From NCBI GenBank assembly GCA_016936575.1, contig JAFGXQ010000208.1, positions 22,544 to 86,543 on the forward strand: a stretch of 64,000 bases of DNA, written 5' to 3'. The first letter of the stretch is position 1; each line of letters opens with the position of its first letter. This document shows, in pieces, positions 27,854 through 36,296 of this stretch. Source of the stretch: Deltaproteobacteria bacterium. GTDB taxonomy: Bacteria; Myxococcota_A; Polyangia; JAAYKL01. The notes under the pieces are model-generated. The model did no database searches. It saw only the letters and a list, made by a program, of their open reading frames with translations, and had not been told where the DNA came from. The position numbers and the translations under genes were made by a program.

Positions 27854-28171
27854 ATTGTTTCCAAATATACTACCGTTCGCGGCATACCTACCAGCGACAT
27901 CGAGCGGCATATTACTGTTTACGCAGCGAAATTCAACGTGAATACTTGCGTCAACAAATTTAATAACCGACAGCACCCGGGAAAGATTCCATTTGGTTTA
28001 CCGTCTTGGTAAACAAATTCAATAAACATAAAAAGAGGAATAAAATAAATTGTTTATAAATTGTCATTTTAGATCTTTTTTCATAAGTACACGTCTGCTA
28101 CTATCGGGAGCGAAAAATTTGTGCTCCCGTAAGACTTGGGGTTAATTCGAACATTTCAATACGAGGTCAAT
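27854..28171. other. AT-rich divergent intergenic region
   Basis: Roughly 318 bases between the divergent ATPase-like gene and the coiled-coil gene. The middle (about 28010-28090) is strongly AT-rich and probably holds promoters in both directions; a TTGTCA at 28061-28066 has no convincing -10. No RNA gene or open frame stands out. The first 120 bases may belong to the ATPase-like gene if an earlier start is used. Confidence 0.4.
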
Positions 28172-28951
28172 ATGGCAAGAAAGACTGATACCAGCGAAAA
28201 TTCTGTGAACTTCGCCCTTCAAGAGTTGATGGGAATGGAAGATGACCGTCAAACCAAAGAGGAAGAAGAGCGCAGGCGTATAGAAGAAGAAGAGCGCAAA
28301 CGTAAAGAAGAAGAAGAGAGAGCTCGTAAGGAAGCCGAAGAACGCGCTCGTCGCGAAGAAGAAGAACGTCGTATTGCGGAAGAAAAAGCAAGAGAGAACG
28401 AAGAGCTTCGCAAGCAGGCAGAACTTGAAGCTGCCCGCGTTCGCGCCGCCAAGGAGGCCGAAGCCGAAACACGTCTGGCAGAACAACAACGACTGCTTGA
28501 GCATGAAGCGGAGCTGAAACGAATCGAAGCCGAAAAAGCGGGTGTTCCCGTATGGGTATGGGGGATCGTCGCAGCGATTATCCTCATCGGCGCCGGTATC
28601 GGTATCTGGCAGTATCAGTCTGCCCAAGCCGAAAAAGAAGCGATTCGCCAGAAGGCCGAGCAGGAGCGAATCATGGCCGAAGAGGAGAAAGCGCGTCTGG
28701 AGCGTGAATCACAGGAAAAACTGGCCGCGGAACGAGCTGAAAAAGAACGTCTCGCTCGTGAAAAATCTGCAGCGGAATCCACTCTGGCGCAAAAAGAGGC
28801 GATGGAACGCGCAAAACGCGAAGCCGAAGCCCGTGCGGCTGCAGCCAAATCGACCCGTAAGCGGACCAGCAGCAAATCCGCCGGCGGAGGCACCAAGAAA
28901 ACAGGTGGTGGCGTCGGTTCTGCAGACCCGCTCAGCGGACTTGATCTCTAG
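28172..28951 (+). CDS. charged coiled-coil protein with one transmembrane helix
   Basis: About 259 residues from ATG 28172 (CGAGGTCAAT just before). The N-terminal part (about 30-120) is an uninterrupted Glu/Arg/Lys coiled coil with heptad-like E-E-E-R runs; one transmembrane helix follows (V-W-V-W-G-I-V-A-A-I-I-L-I-G-A-G-I-G-I-W, about 126-145). A second coiled coil (about 148-230) and a Gly/Lys-rich tail ending in D-P-L-S-G-L-D-L complete it. TolA-like layout by composition only; there is no TolA C-terminal domain. It ends in front of a strong terminator, so it is probably a single-gene unit. Function unknown. Confidence 0.7.
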   Translation: MARKTDTSENSVNFALQELMGMEDDRQTKEEEERRRIEEEERKRKEEEERARKEAEERARREEEERRIAEEKARENEELRKQAELEAARVRAAKEAEAETRLAEQQRLLEHEAELKRIEAEKAGVPVWVWGIVAAIILIGAGIGIWQYQSAQAEKEAIRQKAEQERIMAEEEKARLERESQEKLAAERAEKERLAREKSAAESTLAQKEAMERAKREAEARAAAAKSTRKRTSSKSAGGGTKKTGGGVGSADPLSGLDL

Positions 28952-28977
28952 TCTTCAATCCATCGAAATGACAACTA

Positions 28978-29011
28978 CGGGGCTTCACCAACATGAAGCC
29001 CCGTTTTTTTT
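28978..29011 (+). terminator. Rho-independent terminator
   Basis: Ten-base perfect stem CGGGGCTTCA / TGAAGCCCCG with a six-base loop (CCAACA), followed directly by eight T residues (29004-29011). It ends transcription of the coiled-coil gene. pyrF starts 20 bases after it. Confidence 0.92.
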
Positions 29012-29030
29012 AGGAAAGTGACGAAAAGCA

Positions 29031-29747
29031 ATGACCGTTCAACTGGAAGATGCGAGAAAACGACTCATTTTGGCCCTTGATGTACCCGGGCTCGATGAAG
29101 CGAAAATACTACTGGATAAAATACAGGGAAAAGTGGGTCTGGTAAAAGTGGGACTGGAGCTGTTCACGGCGTGCGGCCCTGCGGCGGTTCAGGCGGTACG
29201 TGAACGCGATATCGATGTTTTTCTTGATTTAAAGCTGCACGACATTCCCGCCACTGTTGCGGGTGCGGTACGAAGTGCCCTGGCACTTGACGTCGCGATG
29301 CTTACCGTTCACACCGGGGGCAGCACAGCAATGCTGGAAGCCGCCGCAAAGGAAGCCGCCGGTAAAATTAACGTACTGGGTGTTACGCTGCTTACCAGTA
29401 TGGGAGAGGACGATCTGGCACCGGTGTGCCTGACCGGCAATCCATCCGACATCGTATCTGCCCGGGCAACGCTTGCAGCTAAATGCGGTCTCGGAGGTAT
29501 TGTATGCAGTCCCAAAGAGGTTTCGCTTGTCCGCGCTGCGGTCGGTCCGAATATCTCGATTATCACCCCTGGAATCCGCCCCGCCGGCGCGTCTATGGGA
29601 GATCAGAAAAGAGCGGCCACCCCGAAAAGCGCAATTGCGGATGGTTCGGATTATCTCGTCGTCGGACGGCCCATTCGGGGGGCGGAAAATCCCGCTGCAG
29701 CAGCAGACGAAATTGTAAAAGAAATCGCCGAAGCGCTGTCTGAATAA
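29031..29747 (+). CDS. pyrF: orotidine 5'-phosphate decarboxylase
   Basis: Last step of UMP synthesis. The protein has 238 residues, group-1 type. Motifs: L-A-L-D-V-P at the N-terminus, the catalytic D-x-K-x-x-D segment as F-L-D-L-K-L-H-D-I-P-A-T-V, and the phosphate loop P-G-I-R-P with V-V-G-R-P-I at the end. ATG 29031 follows a terminator by 20 bases and has AGGAAAGTGACG some way upstream; a TATA-like promoter must overlap the terminator or read-through feeds it. rlmB begins one base after the stop. Confidence 0.94.
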   Translation: MTVQLEDARKRLILALDVPGLDEAKILLDKIQGKVGLVKVGLELFTACGPAAVQAVRERDIDVFLDLKLHDIPATVAGAVRSALALDVAMLTVHTGGSTAMLEAAAKEAAGKINVLGVTLLTSMGEDDLAPVCLTGNPSDIVSARATLAAKCGLGGIVCSPKEVSLVRAAVGPNISIITPGIRPAGASMGDQKRAATPKSAIADGSDYLVVGRPIRGAENPAAAADEIVKEIAEALSE

Positions 29748-29748
29748 A

Positions 29749-30489
29749 ATGAAACGAATTATTGCCGGCCCCAATCAGGTTGAAGAAGCTATAAAAGCGG
29801 GGGCTGAGTTGCATGTATTATATATCCAGTCCGGACTCGCCCAGAAAACGGCTGCGCGCCTGTATCATCTCGCAGAAAAGCATCATGTGAAAACACAAGC
29901 GGTTGATAAATCCAGCCTGGAAATTCTTGCGAAAGGGTTGACCCACCAGGGAGTAATCGCGCTCTGCGGAGAATTTCCGTACACCTCTGTCGATATGTTC
30001 CTGCAGACCATTCACGACGCTCTCGAAAGTACCGTTGTACTGTTGGACCAGATACAAGACCCCGGAAACCTGGGTGCTATTATCCGCAGCGCATACAGCC
30101 TTGGCGCGGATGGATTGTTCATTACCAAAAACCGATCCGCGCAGGTCACTGCGGCGACGGTACGCGCTTCTGTCGGCGCAAGCGAACTGCTTCCCATCGT
30201 ACGTATTGTCAACCTGGTAGCAACCATCCAACAGCTGAAAGACGCCGGATTTCAGTTGTTCGGCGCAGCGCTGGACGGTGCGGAATCCCTTTCCGACGTA
30301 ACTTTCAGTCCCAAAACGGCCATTGTTCTTGGCAACGAAGGAAAGGGAATTCGAAAACTCACCGCCGAGAACTGCGACTTCCTGTTTCGAATTCCGATGG
30401 CGACAGATTTTGAATCTCTGAATGTTTCCGCCGCGGGAGCGATTGTTTTGTACGAACGATTTCGCGCTCAAATGAACCGTGATGCCTAG
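29749..30489 (+). CDS. rlmB: SpoU-family 23S rRNA 2'-O-methyltransferase (RlmB-like)
   Basis: Probably methylates a guanosine ribose in 23S rRNA. The N-terminal substrate-binding domain (about 1-75) is followed by the SPOUT knot with its three motifs: D-Q-I-Q-D-P-G-N-L-G-A-I-I-R-S (motif 1), I-V-L-G-N-E-G-K-G-I (motif 2), and I-P-M-A-x-D-F-E-S-L-N-V-S-A-A (motif 3). 246 residues, a normal length. The position modified is inferred from the family and other SpoU relatives share these motifs. It overlaps the next gene. Confidence 0.87.
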   Translation: MKRIIAGPNQVEEAIKAGAELHVLYIQSGLAQKTAARLYHLAEKHHVKTQAVDKSSLEILAKGLTHQGVIALCGEFPYTSVDMFLQTIHDALESTVVLLDQIQDPGNLGAIIRSAYSLGADGLFITKNRSAQVTAATVRASVGASELLPIVRIVNLVATIQQLKDAGFQLFGAALDGAESLSDVTFSPKTAIVLGNEGKGIRKLTAENCDFLFRIPMATDFESLNVSAAGAIVLYERFRAQMNRDA

Positions 30490-31924
30490 CCCTTTTCGCG
30501 CGCCATTTTTCATTCTCATCACATTCCTGTTGGCCACCAGCGTATTCCGGCTCTACCTCGCAGATAAAATCGGTCTTTCCGCCGATGAAGCATATTATTA
30601 TCAGTGGAGCCAACGGCTCGTTCTAGCGTATCCGGATCACCCTCCCATGGTTGCCTGGCTTATCCGCGCAGGCACAGAAATCGCGGGCGCCAATGCAACA
30701 GGCGTTCGTCTATTCTCGATTGTTTTCGGTGCGTTGGCCGGCATCGTGGTATACCGTATCGCACGGGAACTCGACTTCACCAAAAAACAGGCGCTGCAAT
30801 GTGCCCTCCTTGAAAACATTTTGCTGATGCCCGCAGTGGGGGCGCTGTTGATGACACCAGATGTTCCGCTGGCCCTTGGATGGGTGTTATCCATATGGAT
30901 ACTGGTACGCCTTGTAAAATATGGGCGTATTCGTGAACTATACCTGCTGATTCTGCCCATCTGTTTCGCCTGCTATGCGAAACATTCCGGCATTCTATTG
31001 CTGCCGACAAGTCTGTACGTCATCGTCGCCACACCGAAGCTGCGCCCACTCCTTAAAACAATTCACCCATGGGTATCATTCGGCATCTACTTGGGAGGAA
31101 TGACTCCGTGGCTGGCTGCGGAATGGCATCAGCAATTCGCTTCCCTGCTTCATCAAAGTGCACACGCCGTCGGCACACTTCCGGGAAACCATGTCTCGAT
31201 TGTGGATTTTCCGATTCGCTGGGCGGAGCTGCTTCTGGGGCAATTCGGTCTTCTGTCACCGTTGGTGTTTATATGGAGCGTCGAATTTGCTCGGCATATT
31301 TTCAAGCATCCCCTCCCATACCTTCCGGTTTTTGCCGGAGTCATCATTCCCGTTCTGGCAACCGCCGCTGTCGCGCTATCGACACATCCTGAACAAAACT
31401 GGGCATCCATTGGGCACCCGCTGGCGTCAATCCTGGTCGTAGCGGCCCTCCGTGAACGAGCCCGTTTCCAGCAACTGTTCACATGGACGTTTTCCACAGC
31501 GTTGCTGTTCACTTCTATCGTGCATCTGCATGCGGTGACTCCATTTCTGCCGCTATCCCCCGAACGGGACCCACTCACCCGGCTGGCGGGATGGGAACAG
31601 TTGGCATCTGTATCGCAAGAATTAGCGGATTTGGACTGCGTGATCTGCGACAACTATGGACTGGCAGCTCAATTGAACTGGCAAATCAACCGTCCTCAAC
31701 GTAGAATATCAATTATCGGAATAAATCGTCCCTATTCCAAACCCACCACCGGAAACTGGCTTATTCTCGATGAAAAAGATGATTTCGGAAACCATACCCT
31801 GCTTCCTGCTTGTCGCGCCATCGAGCCATTGGGACAAATCGTGATGATCCGCGGCAACACAGTCCTGCGTGTTATCGACTTGTCCCGAGGCATTCATTGC
31901 GAAAGTGCAACAGTTTCCCATTAA
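30482..31924 (+). CDS. GT39-like membrane glycosyltransferase
   Basis: About 480 residues with at least ten hydrophobic segments. It follows the ArnT/PMT (GT-C) pattern: an early outer loop with acidic residues (L-S-A-D-E-A-Y-Y-Y-Q-W-S) and P-D-H-P-P-M next to it, then transmembrane helices and a small C-terminal extracytoplasmic part. Such enzymes move a sugar from a polyprenyl carrier to lipid or protein on the outer side of the membrane. ATG 30482 (or GTG 30479) overlaps rlmB. The acceptor cannot be told. Confidence 0.8.
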   Translation: MPSPFRAPFFILITFLLATSVFRLYLADKIGLSADEAYYYQWSQRLVLAYPDHPPMVAWLIRAGTEIAGANATGVRLFSIVFGALAGIVVYRIARELDFTKKQALQCALLENILLMPAVGALLMTPDVPLALGWVLSIWILVRLVKYGRIRELYLLILPICFACYAKHSGILLLPTSLYVIVATPKLRPLLKTIHPWVSFGIYLGGMTPWLAAEWHQQFASLLHQSAHAVGTLPGNHVSIVDFPIRWAELLLGQFGLLSPLVFIWSVEFARHIFKHPLPYLPVFAGVIIPVLATAAVALSTHPEQNWASIGHPLASILVVAALRERARFQQLFTWTFSTALLFTSIVHLHAVTPFLPLSPERDPLTRLAGWEQLASVSQELADLDCVICDNYGLAAQLNWQINRPQRRISIIGINRPYSKPTTGNWLILDEKDDFGNHTLLPACRAIEPLGQIVMIRGNTVLRVIDLSRGIHCESATVSH

Positions 31925-31986
31925 ATTTGTTTCTACGGCAACTCATCAATATTTTTCATATTTTCTCCTTTTCTACCGAATAGTTC

Positions 31987-32016
31987 TTGAGCAAATTTTG
32001 AAAAAATGGTTATGAT
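31987..32016 (+). promoter_or_regulatory. putative promoter of the TPR lipoprotein gene
   Basis: TTGAGC (31987-31992), 18-base spacer, TATGAT (32011-32016), about 45 bases before the start at 32060, in an AT-rich gap. Confidence 0.45.
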
Positions 32017-32059
32017 TTGTAAAAATTGTTTCAGTTTTTTTCAAGGAAGGGACGATGCC

Positions 32060-32635
32060 ATGAAAAGGTTTTCATTTTACTTCACAGCCATATCTATTTT
32101 TACTTCACTGATGCTCATGAGCTGTGGTGGTGCCCAAAGCGGCAGTACGAATTCCTCATCCGATTCTTTCGGCGATGATAACAGCCCTCCTCCGGCGGCC
32201 ATGGAAGAGTACAATTATTTCATGGAGCAAGCCGGACTCGCACTCGCTGAACAACGTCTGGAAGACGCGCTGGACTATTATCTCAGCGCTGCGGAAACAC
32301 TTGAAGCCACAGGGAAACCATCCATCAAAGAGGCAGATGCGCACTACGAGGCAGCACAGATTGCCTATCAGAAATACCAGAAAGAGCTGGCCGTCCAAGA
32401 GTATGAAAAGGCAGCTGCGATTTATCTGCGATTCTCGGGCAATGCTCAGAATAAAGCCGCTGTGGTTTATACAAACCTGGGTGTGGTCTGGAAAGAACTC
32501 CACGAGAAAAGCAAGGCACGCACCTGCTGGCAGCAGGCTCTCGAAATTTATACAAATTTAGGCGCCAATGACCAAAACAAAGTGCACATCGAAAAGATTC
32601 AACAGAATATTCGCGACCTCGATGAAGGCTACTAG
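32060..32635 (+). CDS. TPR-repeat lipoprotein
   Basis: Start ATG 32060 (M-K-R-F) has AAGGAAGGGACG upstream and gives a lipoprotein signal with lipobox L-M-S-C; an earlier frame from 32006 would destroy the signal. A Ser/Asn-rich linker is followed by three or more TPR-like repeats (around residues 55-190: A-L-D-Y-Y-L-S-A-A-E, A-V-Q-E-Y-E-K-A-A-A-I-Y, A-V-V-Y-T-N-L-G-V-V-W-K-E-L). Probably a periplasmic scaffold in the outer or inner membrane leaflet. No operon partners nearby. Confidence 0.82.
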   Translation: MKRFSFYFTAISIFTSLMLMSCGGAQSGSTNSSSDSFGDDNSPPPAAMEEYNYFMEQAGLALAEQRLEDALDYYLSAAETLEATGKPSIKEADAHYEAAQIAYQKYQKELAVQEYEKAAAIYLRFSGNAQNKAAVVYTNLGVVWKELHEKSKARTCWQQALEIYTNLGANDQNKVHIEKIQQNIRDLDEGY

Positions 32636-32843
32636 ACCACTGCCTCTCCAAAAATAGATCCCCCAATTTCACATTGCAGCAAGCACTATAAAAAGTTGAG
32701 ATCAATCTACCGCCTGTGGTGAGCGACAACTTCGGCGCGGGCGGGTTGACAGCGTACGATCGAACCGCTGTCGATGCTGTGGTGATGTTTTTTTGATACT
32801 GCCGATGGAACAGCGTGGATGCAGCACCCGACGTCTGCTGTTC

Positions 32844-32871
32844 AATCGCGAATTCACAATCGCGAATTCAC
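32844..32871. repeat. two tandem 14-bp repeats upstream of the gluconate genes
   Basis: AATCGCGAATTCAC occurs twice back to back (32844-32857 and 32858-32871), about 60 bases before the gluconate permease start. Could be an operator for a gluconate regulator or only a short duplication. Confidence 0.7.
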
Positions 32872-32928
32872 CGCGACGATTCTGCTGTTTTCAGATAATA
32901 TACACAAATAATTGAAAGGAGGCTTCCC

Positions 32929-34278
32929 ATCGACCCCACTCGTTTAACGTTCGCCGCCGCATTTGGCATTGCTGCGTTGTTGTTCCTGATCATTCGCACC
33001 AAACTCCACGCATTCGTGGCACTACTGCTGGTCAGTGTACTTGTGGGACTGGGGGCGGGAATGCCTCTCGAAAAAATTATTGATTCCATTTCATCGGGTA
33101 TGGGCGGCACCCTGGGAACCATTGCCGTTATTGTGGGACTGGGGGCGATGTTCGGCAAGATGCTCGAAGTCTCCGGAGGAGCAGAGGTGCTGGCGCACGC
33201 GTTTCTCAACCGCTTCGGTGCAGATAACAGCCGGTGGACGCTGGGATTGGTAGGGTTTCTCGTGGCCATACCGGTGTTTTTCGATGTGGGCCTGGTCATC
33301 CTCGCCCCTGTAGTGTATGGGCTAACGGCCAAATCAAAGAAACCGATGATTTTTTTCGCACTGCCGCTGCTTGCCGGACTGGCAGCAACCCACGCGTTTA
33401 TTCCGCCCACCCCCGGCCCCATCGCAGTCGCTGGAATTCTCAACGCGCCGCTCAGCTGGGTTATCCTGTACGGCAGTATTGCCGCTATCTGCGCCACTGC
33501 AGTGGCCGGACCGATCTATGGCAGGCTGATTGCAAAAAAAGTCAGCGGCCAATACGAAAAAGAGGTGTTACCTGATGCCTCATCGAACCCGGTACTCCCC
33601 AAGGCGCAACCGCCATCCATCGGTATCATTTTACTCCTTATCGGACTGCCCCTCGGATTCATCCTTTGTGGAAGTGCGGCCGCTGCATGGTTGCCGAACG
33701 GTGCAATACAACATGCTATCGTATTTACAGGGCACCCATTCATCGCCCTTCTCCTCAGCACGATGCTTTCCTTTCAACTTCTGGGAAGGTCACGCGGGCT
33801 CTCGAAAGATACCATTCAACAGCTGAGCACAGCGGCTCTGGAACCCGCAGGAATCATCATTCTGGTAACCGGTGCGGGTGGCGTTTTCAAGCAGGTACTA
33901 ATTGATTCAAAAGTAGGTGACATATTGACACAAGCCATGCACGCCGCATCGTTTACCCCAATCGTTGCAGGGTTTATCGCAGCTGCGGTAATGCGTCTTC
34001 TGCAGGGTTCCGCAACGGTTGCCATGCTCAGCGCAGCGGGTCTGATGGCAGCGGTAGTCGAGCAAAGCCATTTGTCGCCGCAGCATAACGCACTGCTGGT
34101 TATTTCAATTGCGTCAGGCGCAACCACCACATCTCATGTCAACGACTCGGGGTTCTGGCTGGTCAGTCGATACTTCGGACTATCGGTGCCGGATACGCTC
34201 AAAACATGGACTGTATCCACCACATTGATTGCGCTGGTGGGACTTATAACAGCTGTTCTACTGAGCCTGCAGGTATAA
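32929..34278 (+). CDS. gntT: gluconate:H+ symporter family permease
   Basis: GntP-family importer with about 12-14 membrane helices; family signatures include K-L-H-A-F-V-A-L-L-L-V-S-V-L-V-G and S-A-G-L-M-A-A-V-V-E-Q near the end. The only ATG/GTG/TTG start that reaches the family N-terminus is missing. TTG 32977 lacks a ribosome site and cuts the first helix, whereas ATC at 32929 has AAAGGAGG (32915-32922) six bases before it and yields the expected start (x-D-P-T-R-L-T-F). A stop at 32896-32898 bounds the frame. So AUC initiation, or a sequencing error for ATG, is inferred. gluconokinase follows 31 bases downstream. Confidence 0.82.
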   Translation: MDPTRLTFAAAFGIAALLFLIIRTKLHAFVALLLVSVLVGLGAGMPLEKIIDSISSGMGGTLGTIAVIVGLGAMFGKMLEVSGGAEVLAHAFLNRFGADNSRWTLGLVGFLVAIPVFFDVGLVILAPVVYGLTAKSKKPMIFFALPLLAGLAATHAFIPPTPGPIAVAGILNAPLSWVILYGSIAAICATAVAGPIYGRLIAKKVSGQYEKEVLPDASSNPVLPKAQPPSIGIILLLIGLPLGFILCGSAAAAWLPNGAIQHAIVFTGHPFIALLLSTMLSFQLLGRSRGLSKDTIQQLSTAALEPAGIIILVTGAGGVFKQVLIDSKVGDILTQAMHAASFTPIVAGFIAAAVMRLLQGSATVAMLSAAGLMAAVVEQSHLSPQHNALLVISIASGATTTSHVNDSGFWLVSRYFGLSVPDTLKTWTVSTTLIALVGLITAVLLSLQV

Positions 34279-34309
34279 TTTTCATGGTTCATTTTAAAAG
34301 GTATACGCG

Positions 34310-34810
34310 ATGATTTACATCATTATGGGCGTAAGCGGCTGCGGAAAAACAACGGTCGGCACACTGTTGGCTGAGCGGCTTGCGGTTCCGTTCCTTGATG
34401 CCGATGATTTTCACAGCCGCTCAAATATTCAGAAAATGTCTGAAGGCATTCCGTTGACCAATGCCGATCGCCTTCCCTGGTTCCACCGATTGGCATTGGT
34501 GCTTCAAACCGAAGCTGCGCAACGCGGTGCCGTCCTCGCCTGTTCGGCGTTGACTCGACAAGGACGAACTATTCTACAGGAGGCACAAACCGCGCATGCC
34601 CTTCGCTGGGTTCATCTGGTGGGAGATTTCCAGACCATTCAAAACCGACTACGTAGACGAGACAATCACTACATGTCATCAGAACTGCTTCAATCCCAAT
34701 TCGACACACTGGAGCAGCCGTCAAACACGACTGAAATCTCAATTCTCGCAACTCCATCTGAAATTGTAGACCGCATTCTGTGCCGGCGGGAAATAACTAG
34801 AAAGGCTTAA
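34310..34810 (+). CDS. gntK: gluconokinase
   Basis: Phosphorylates gluconate to 6-phosphogluconate. The protein has 166 residues, usual for GntK. Walker A G-V-S-G-C-G-K-T-T at residues 7-15, the substrate segment D-A-D-D-F-H-S-R-S-N-I-x-K-M, and A-C-S-A-L-T-R are typical. Together with the permease it forms a gluconate uptake unit. Its 3' end overlaps the convergent methyltransferase gene by 14 bases. Confidence 0.93.
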   Translation: MIYIIMGVSGCGKTTVGTLLAERLAVPFLDADDFHSRSNIQKMSEGIPLTNADRLPWFHRLALVLQTEAAQRGAVLACSALTRQGRTILQEAQTAHALRWVHLVGDFQTIQNRLRRRDNHYMSSELLQSQFDTLEQPSNTTEISILATPSEIVDRILCRREITRKA

Positions 34811-35573
34811 AAGAACTGACGAATAGGCACTTGACCGCTGCGGGAAGCCGCGTTTCAATGCGATGCAGCGTTTGTGCCATTCGTTCGCTAATGTGGGCCA
34901 CCCAGGGTGACAGCAAAAACAGACAACGGGTTTCGACATGCTCAAATCCGTTTACGCGGCACAGTTCCGCCAGTTTTTTTGGGGTATACCGAATTACGTG
35001 CTGATCATCCTCAAGCGTGGGAGCCACCTTCAACATGTCGATGCCTTTTTCAATCAGCGGCCACAAACTACCTCCCGCATAATTGGGTGTCGAAATCACC
35101 AGCCGACCATCCGGGCGAATCAGTTCCCTGAACGATTTAAGCAGTTGCTCTCCCTGATGTAAATGGACGTGTTCAATCACTTCCAAAAGAGATATCCGAT
35201 CAAACGACGCAGTGGCAAAATGAAGCTTATCGAGACTGTCATTGATAAACGTGATTTGGGGCGACGCGAATGTCTGTCGGGCGAACTCGACGGCTGCGGT
35301 GTTGGCGTCAATACCGGTAATGGTCGCTCCCTGCTGAGCCATCATATCGCTGAACACTCCTGACCCGCAACCCACATCGAGAACCTCCGCCCCGGGGTAT
35401 AATTCCATCAGTTCAAGCGATGCGTCATATCGCTGGCGATGCCAGAATTTCTGTGAAGCGTAACCGTGATGCAGTGCGTGATATTGGTAGTTTCCGTCGA
35501 TGGCCGTAAGATCAGCGCACTTGTCAACCGGCAAGGCAGCCATGCATGCGCCTTTATTTGTATCGGTAGTCAA
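34797..35573 (-). CDS. class I SAM-dependent methyltransferase, UbiG-like
   Basis: 258 residues with a Rossmann-fold methyltransferase core: V-L-D-V-G-C-G-S-G-V-F (motif I, about residues 62-72), I-T-G-I-D-A-N (acidic end of strand 2), and L-L-E-V-I-E-H-V after strand 4. The overall layout resembles UbiG-type O-methyltransferases, but no quinone gene is nearby, so the substrate is left open. M1 at 35573 and M11 at 35543 are both possible. Convergent overlap with gntK by 14 bases. Confidence 0.7.
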   Translation of the reverse strand: MTTDTNKGACMAALPVDKCADLTAIDGNYQYHALHHGYASQKFWHRQRYDASLELMELYPGAEVLDVGCGSGVFSDMMAQQGATITGIDANTAAVEFARQTFASPQITFINDSLDKLHFATASFDRISLLEVIEHVHLHQGEQLLKSFRELIRPDGRLVISTPNYAGGSLWPLIEKGIDMLKVAPTLEDDQHVIRYTPKKLAELCRVNGFEHVETRCLFLLSPWVAHISERMAQTLHRIETRLPAAVKCLFVSSFKPF

Positions 35574-35687
35574 TTATTCCACATCCGTTCGTTTGCGGTT
35601 GTTCAAATCGGTAGCTACCCTACCCCTTTTTGAACACTTGTGCATCCCAAAATTCAGAGAAAATATCTGAAGAATATATATCTGATG

Positions 35688-36296
35688 CTATTGGTAGTCT
35701 GAAAAGTACGACAGCGTTGCCGCCACGTCACGGACCTTGTCCAGATTGGCCAGTAGTTGAGTTCGGGCGTTCCATGTGCCGTCGAGGAACTGCCCTCTGG
35801 CGCCGACCGGAAGCGAGAGCGCCAACACGGTGCCATCCAGATTCACCGTCGTTTCCGCCACGTCGAGAATCATCTCTCGTCGGGGATTCGCCTCAATCCA
35901 TCCCAGAATCTGTTCCACTATCTCGTGAGATCCAGTGAAACAGGGAATCCCAAGCGATACACAATTCCCAAAGAAGATCTCCGAGTAACTTTCGGCGATG
36001 ATGGCCAATATCCCCCACCGGTTCAATGACTGGGGCGCATGCTCCCGCGAAGAACCGCAACCGAAATTGGAATTTGACACCAACACCGCTGCCCCGGCGT
36101 ATTTCTCGTTGCGAAACGGGTGTACGCTCCCTTTGGCATTCAGTGCCGCGATGTCATCTTCGAACGCATGCGCCCCCAATCCGTCAAACGTGACGCTTTT
36201 TAAAAATCGCGCAGGAATAATGCGATCTGTATCAATATCATTGCCACGAACCGGCACACCGGTTCCGGACACCCGTTGAATCACTACCGTTTTCAT
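35688..36296 (-). CDS. leuD: 3-isopropylmalate dehydratase small subunit
   Basis: Swivel domain subunit of isopropylmalate isomerase in leucine synthesis. 202 residues. Motifs: [13 protein letters not shown] near the N-terminus and the [13 protein letters not shown] substrate loop; both are characteristic. Its ATG overlaps the leuC stop by four bases, so the two subunits are translationally coupled. Confidence 0.95.
   Translation of the reverse strand: MKTVVIQRVSGTGVPVRGNDIDTDRIIPARFLKSVTFDGLGAHAFEDDIAALNAKGSVHPFRNEKYAGAAVLVSNSNFGCGSSREHAPQSLNRWGILAIIAESYSEIFFGNCVSLGIPCFTGSHEIVEQILGWIEANPRREMILDVAETTVNLDGTVLALSLPVGARGQFLDGTWNARTQLLANLDKVRDVAATLSYFSDYQ

Noticed and set aside
28142..28627. Long minus-strand frame opposite the coiled-coil gene
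   Set aside because: Its composition mirrors Glu/Arg codons of the real gene; no start signal or homology.
32746..32774. Perfect -35 TTGACA at 32746 as promoter of gntT
   Set aside because: No acceptable -10 at 16-18 bases; the sequence there is GC-rich.
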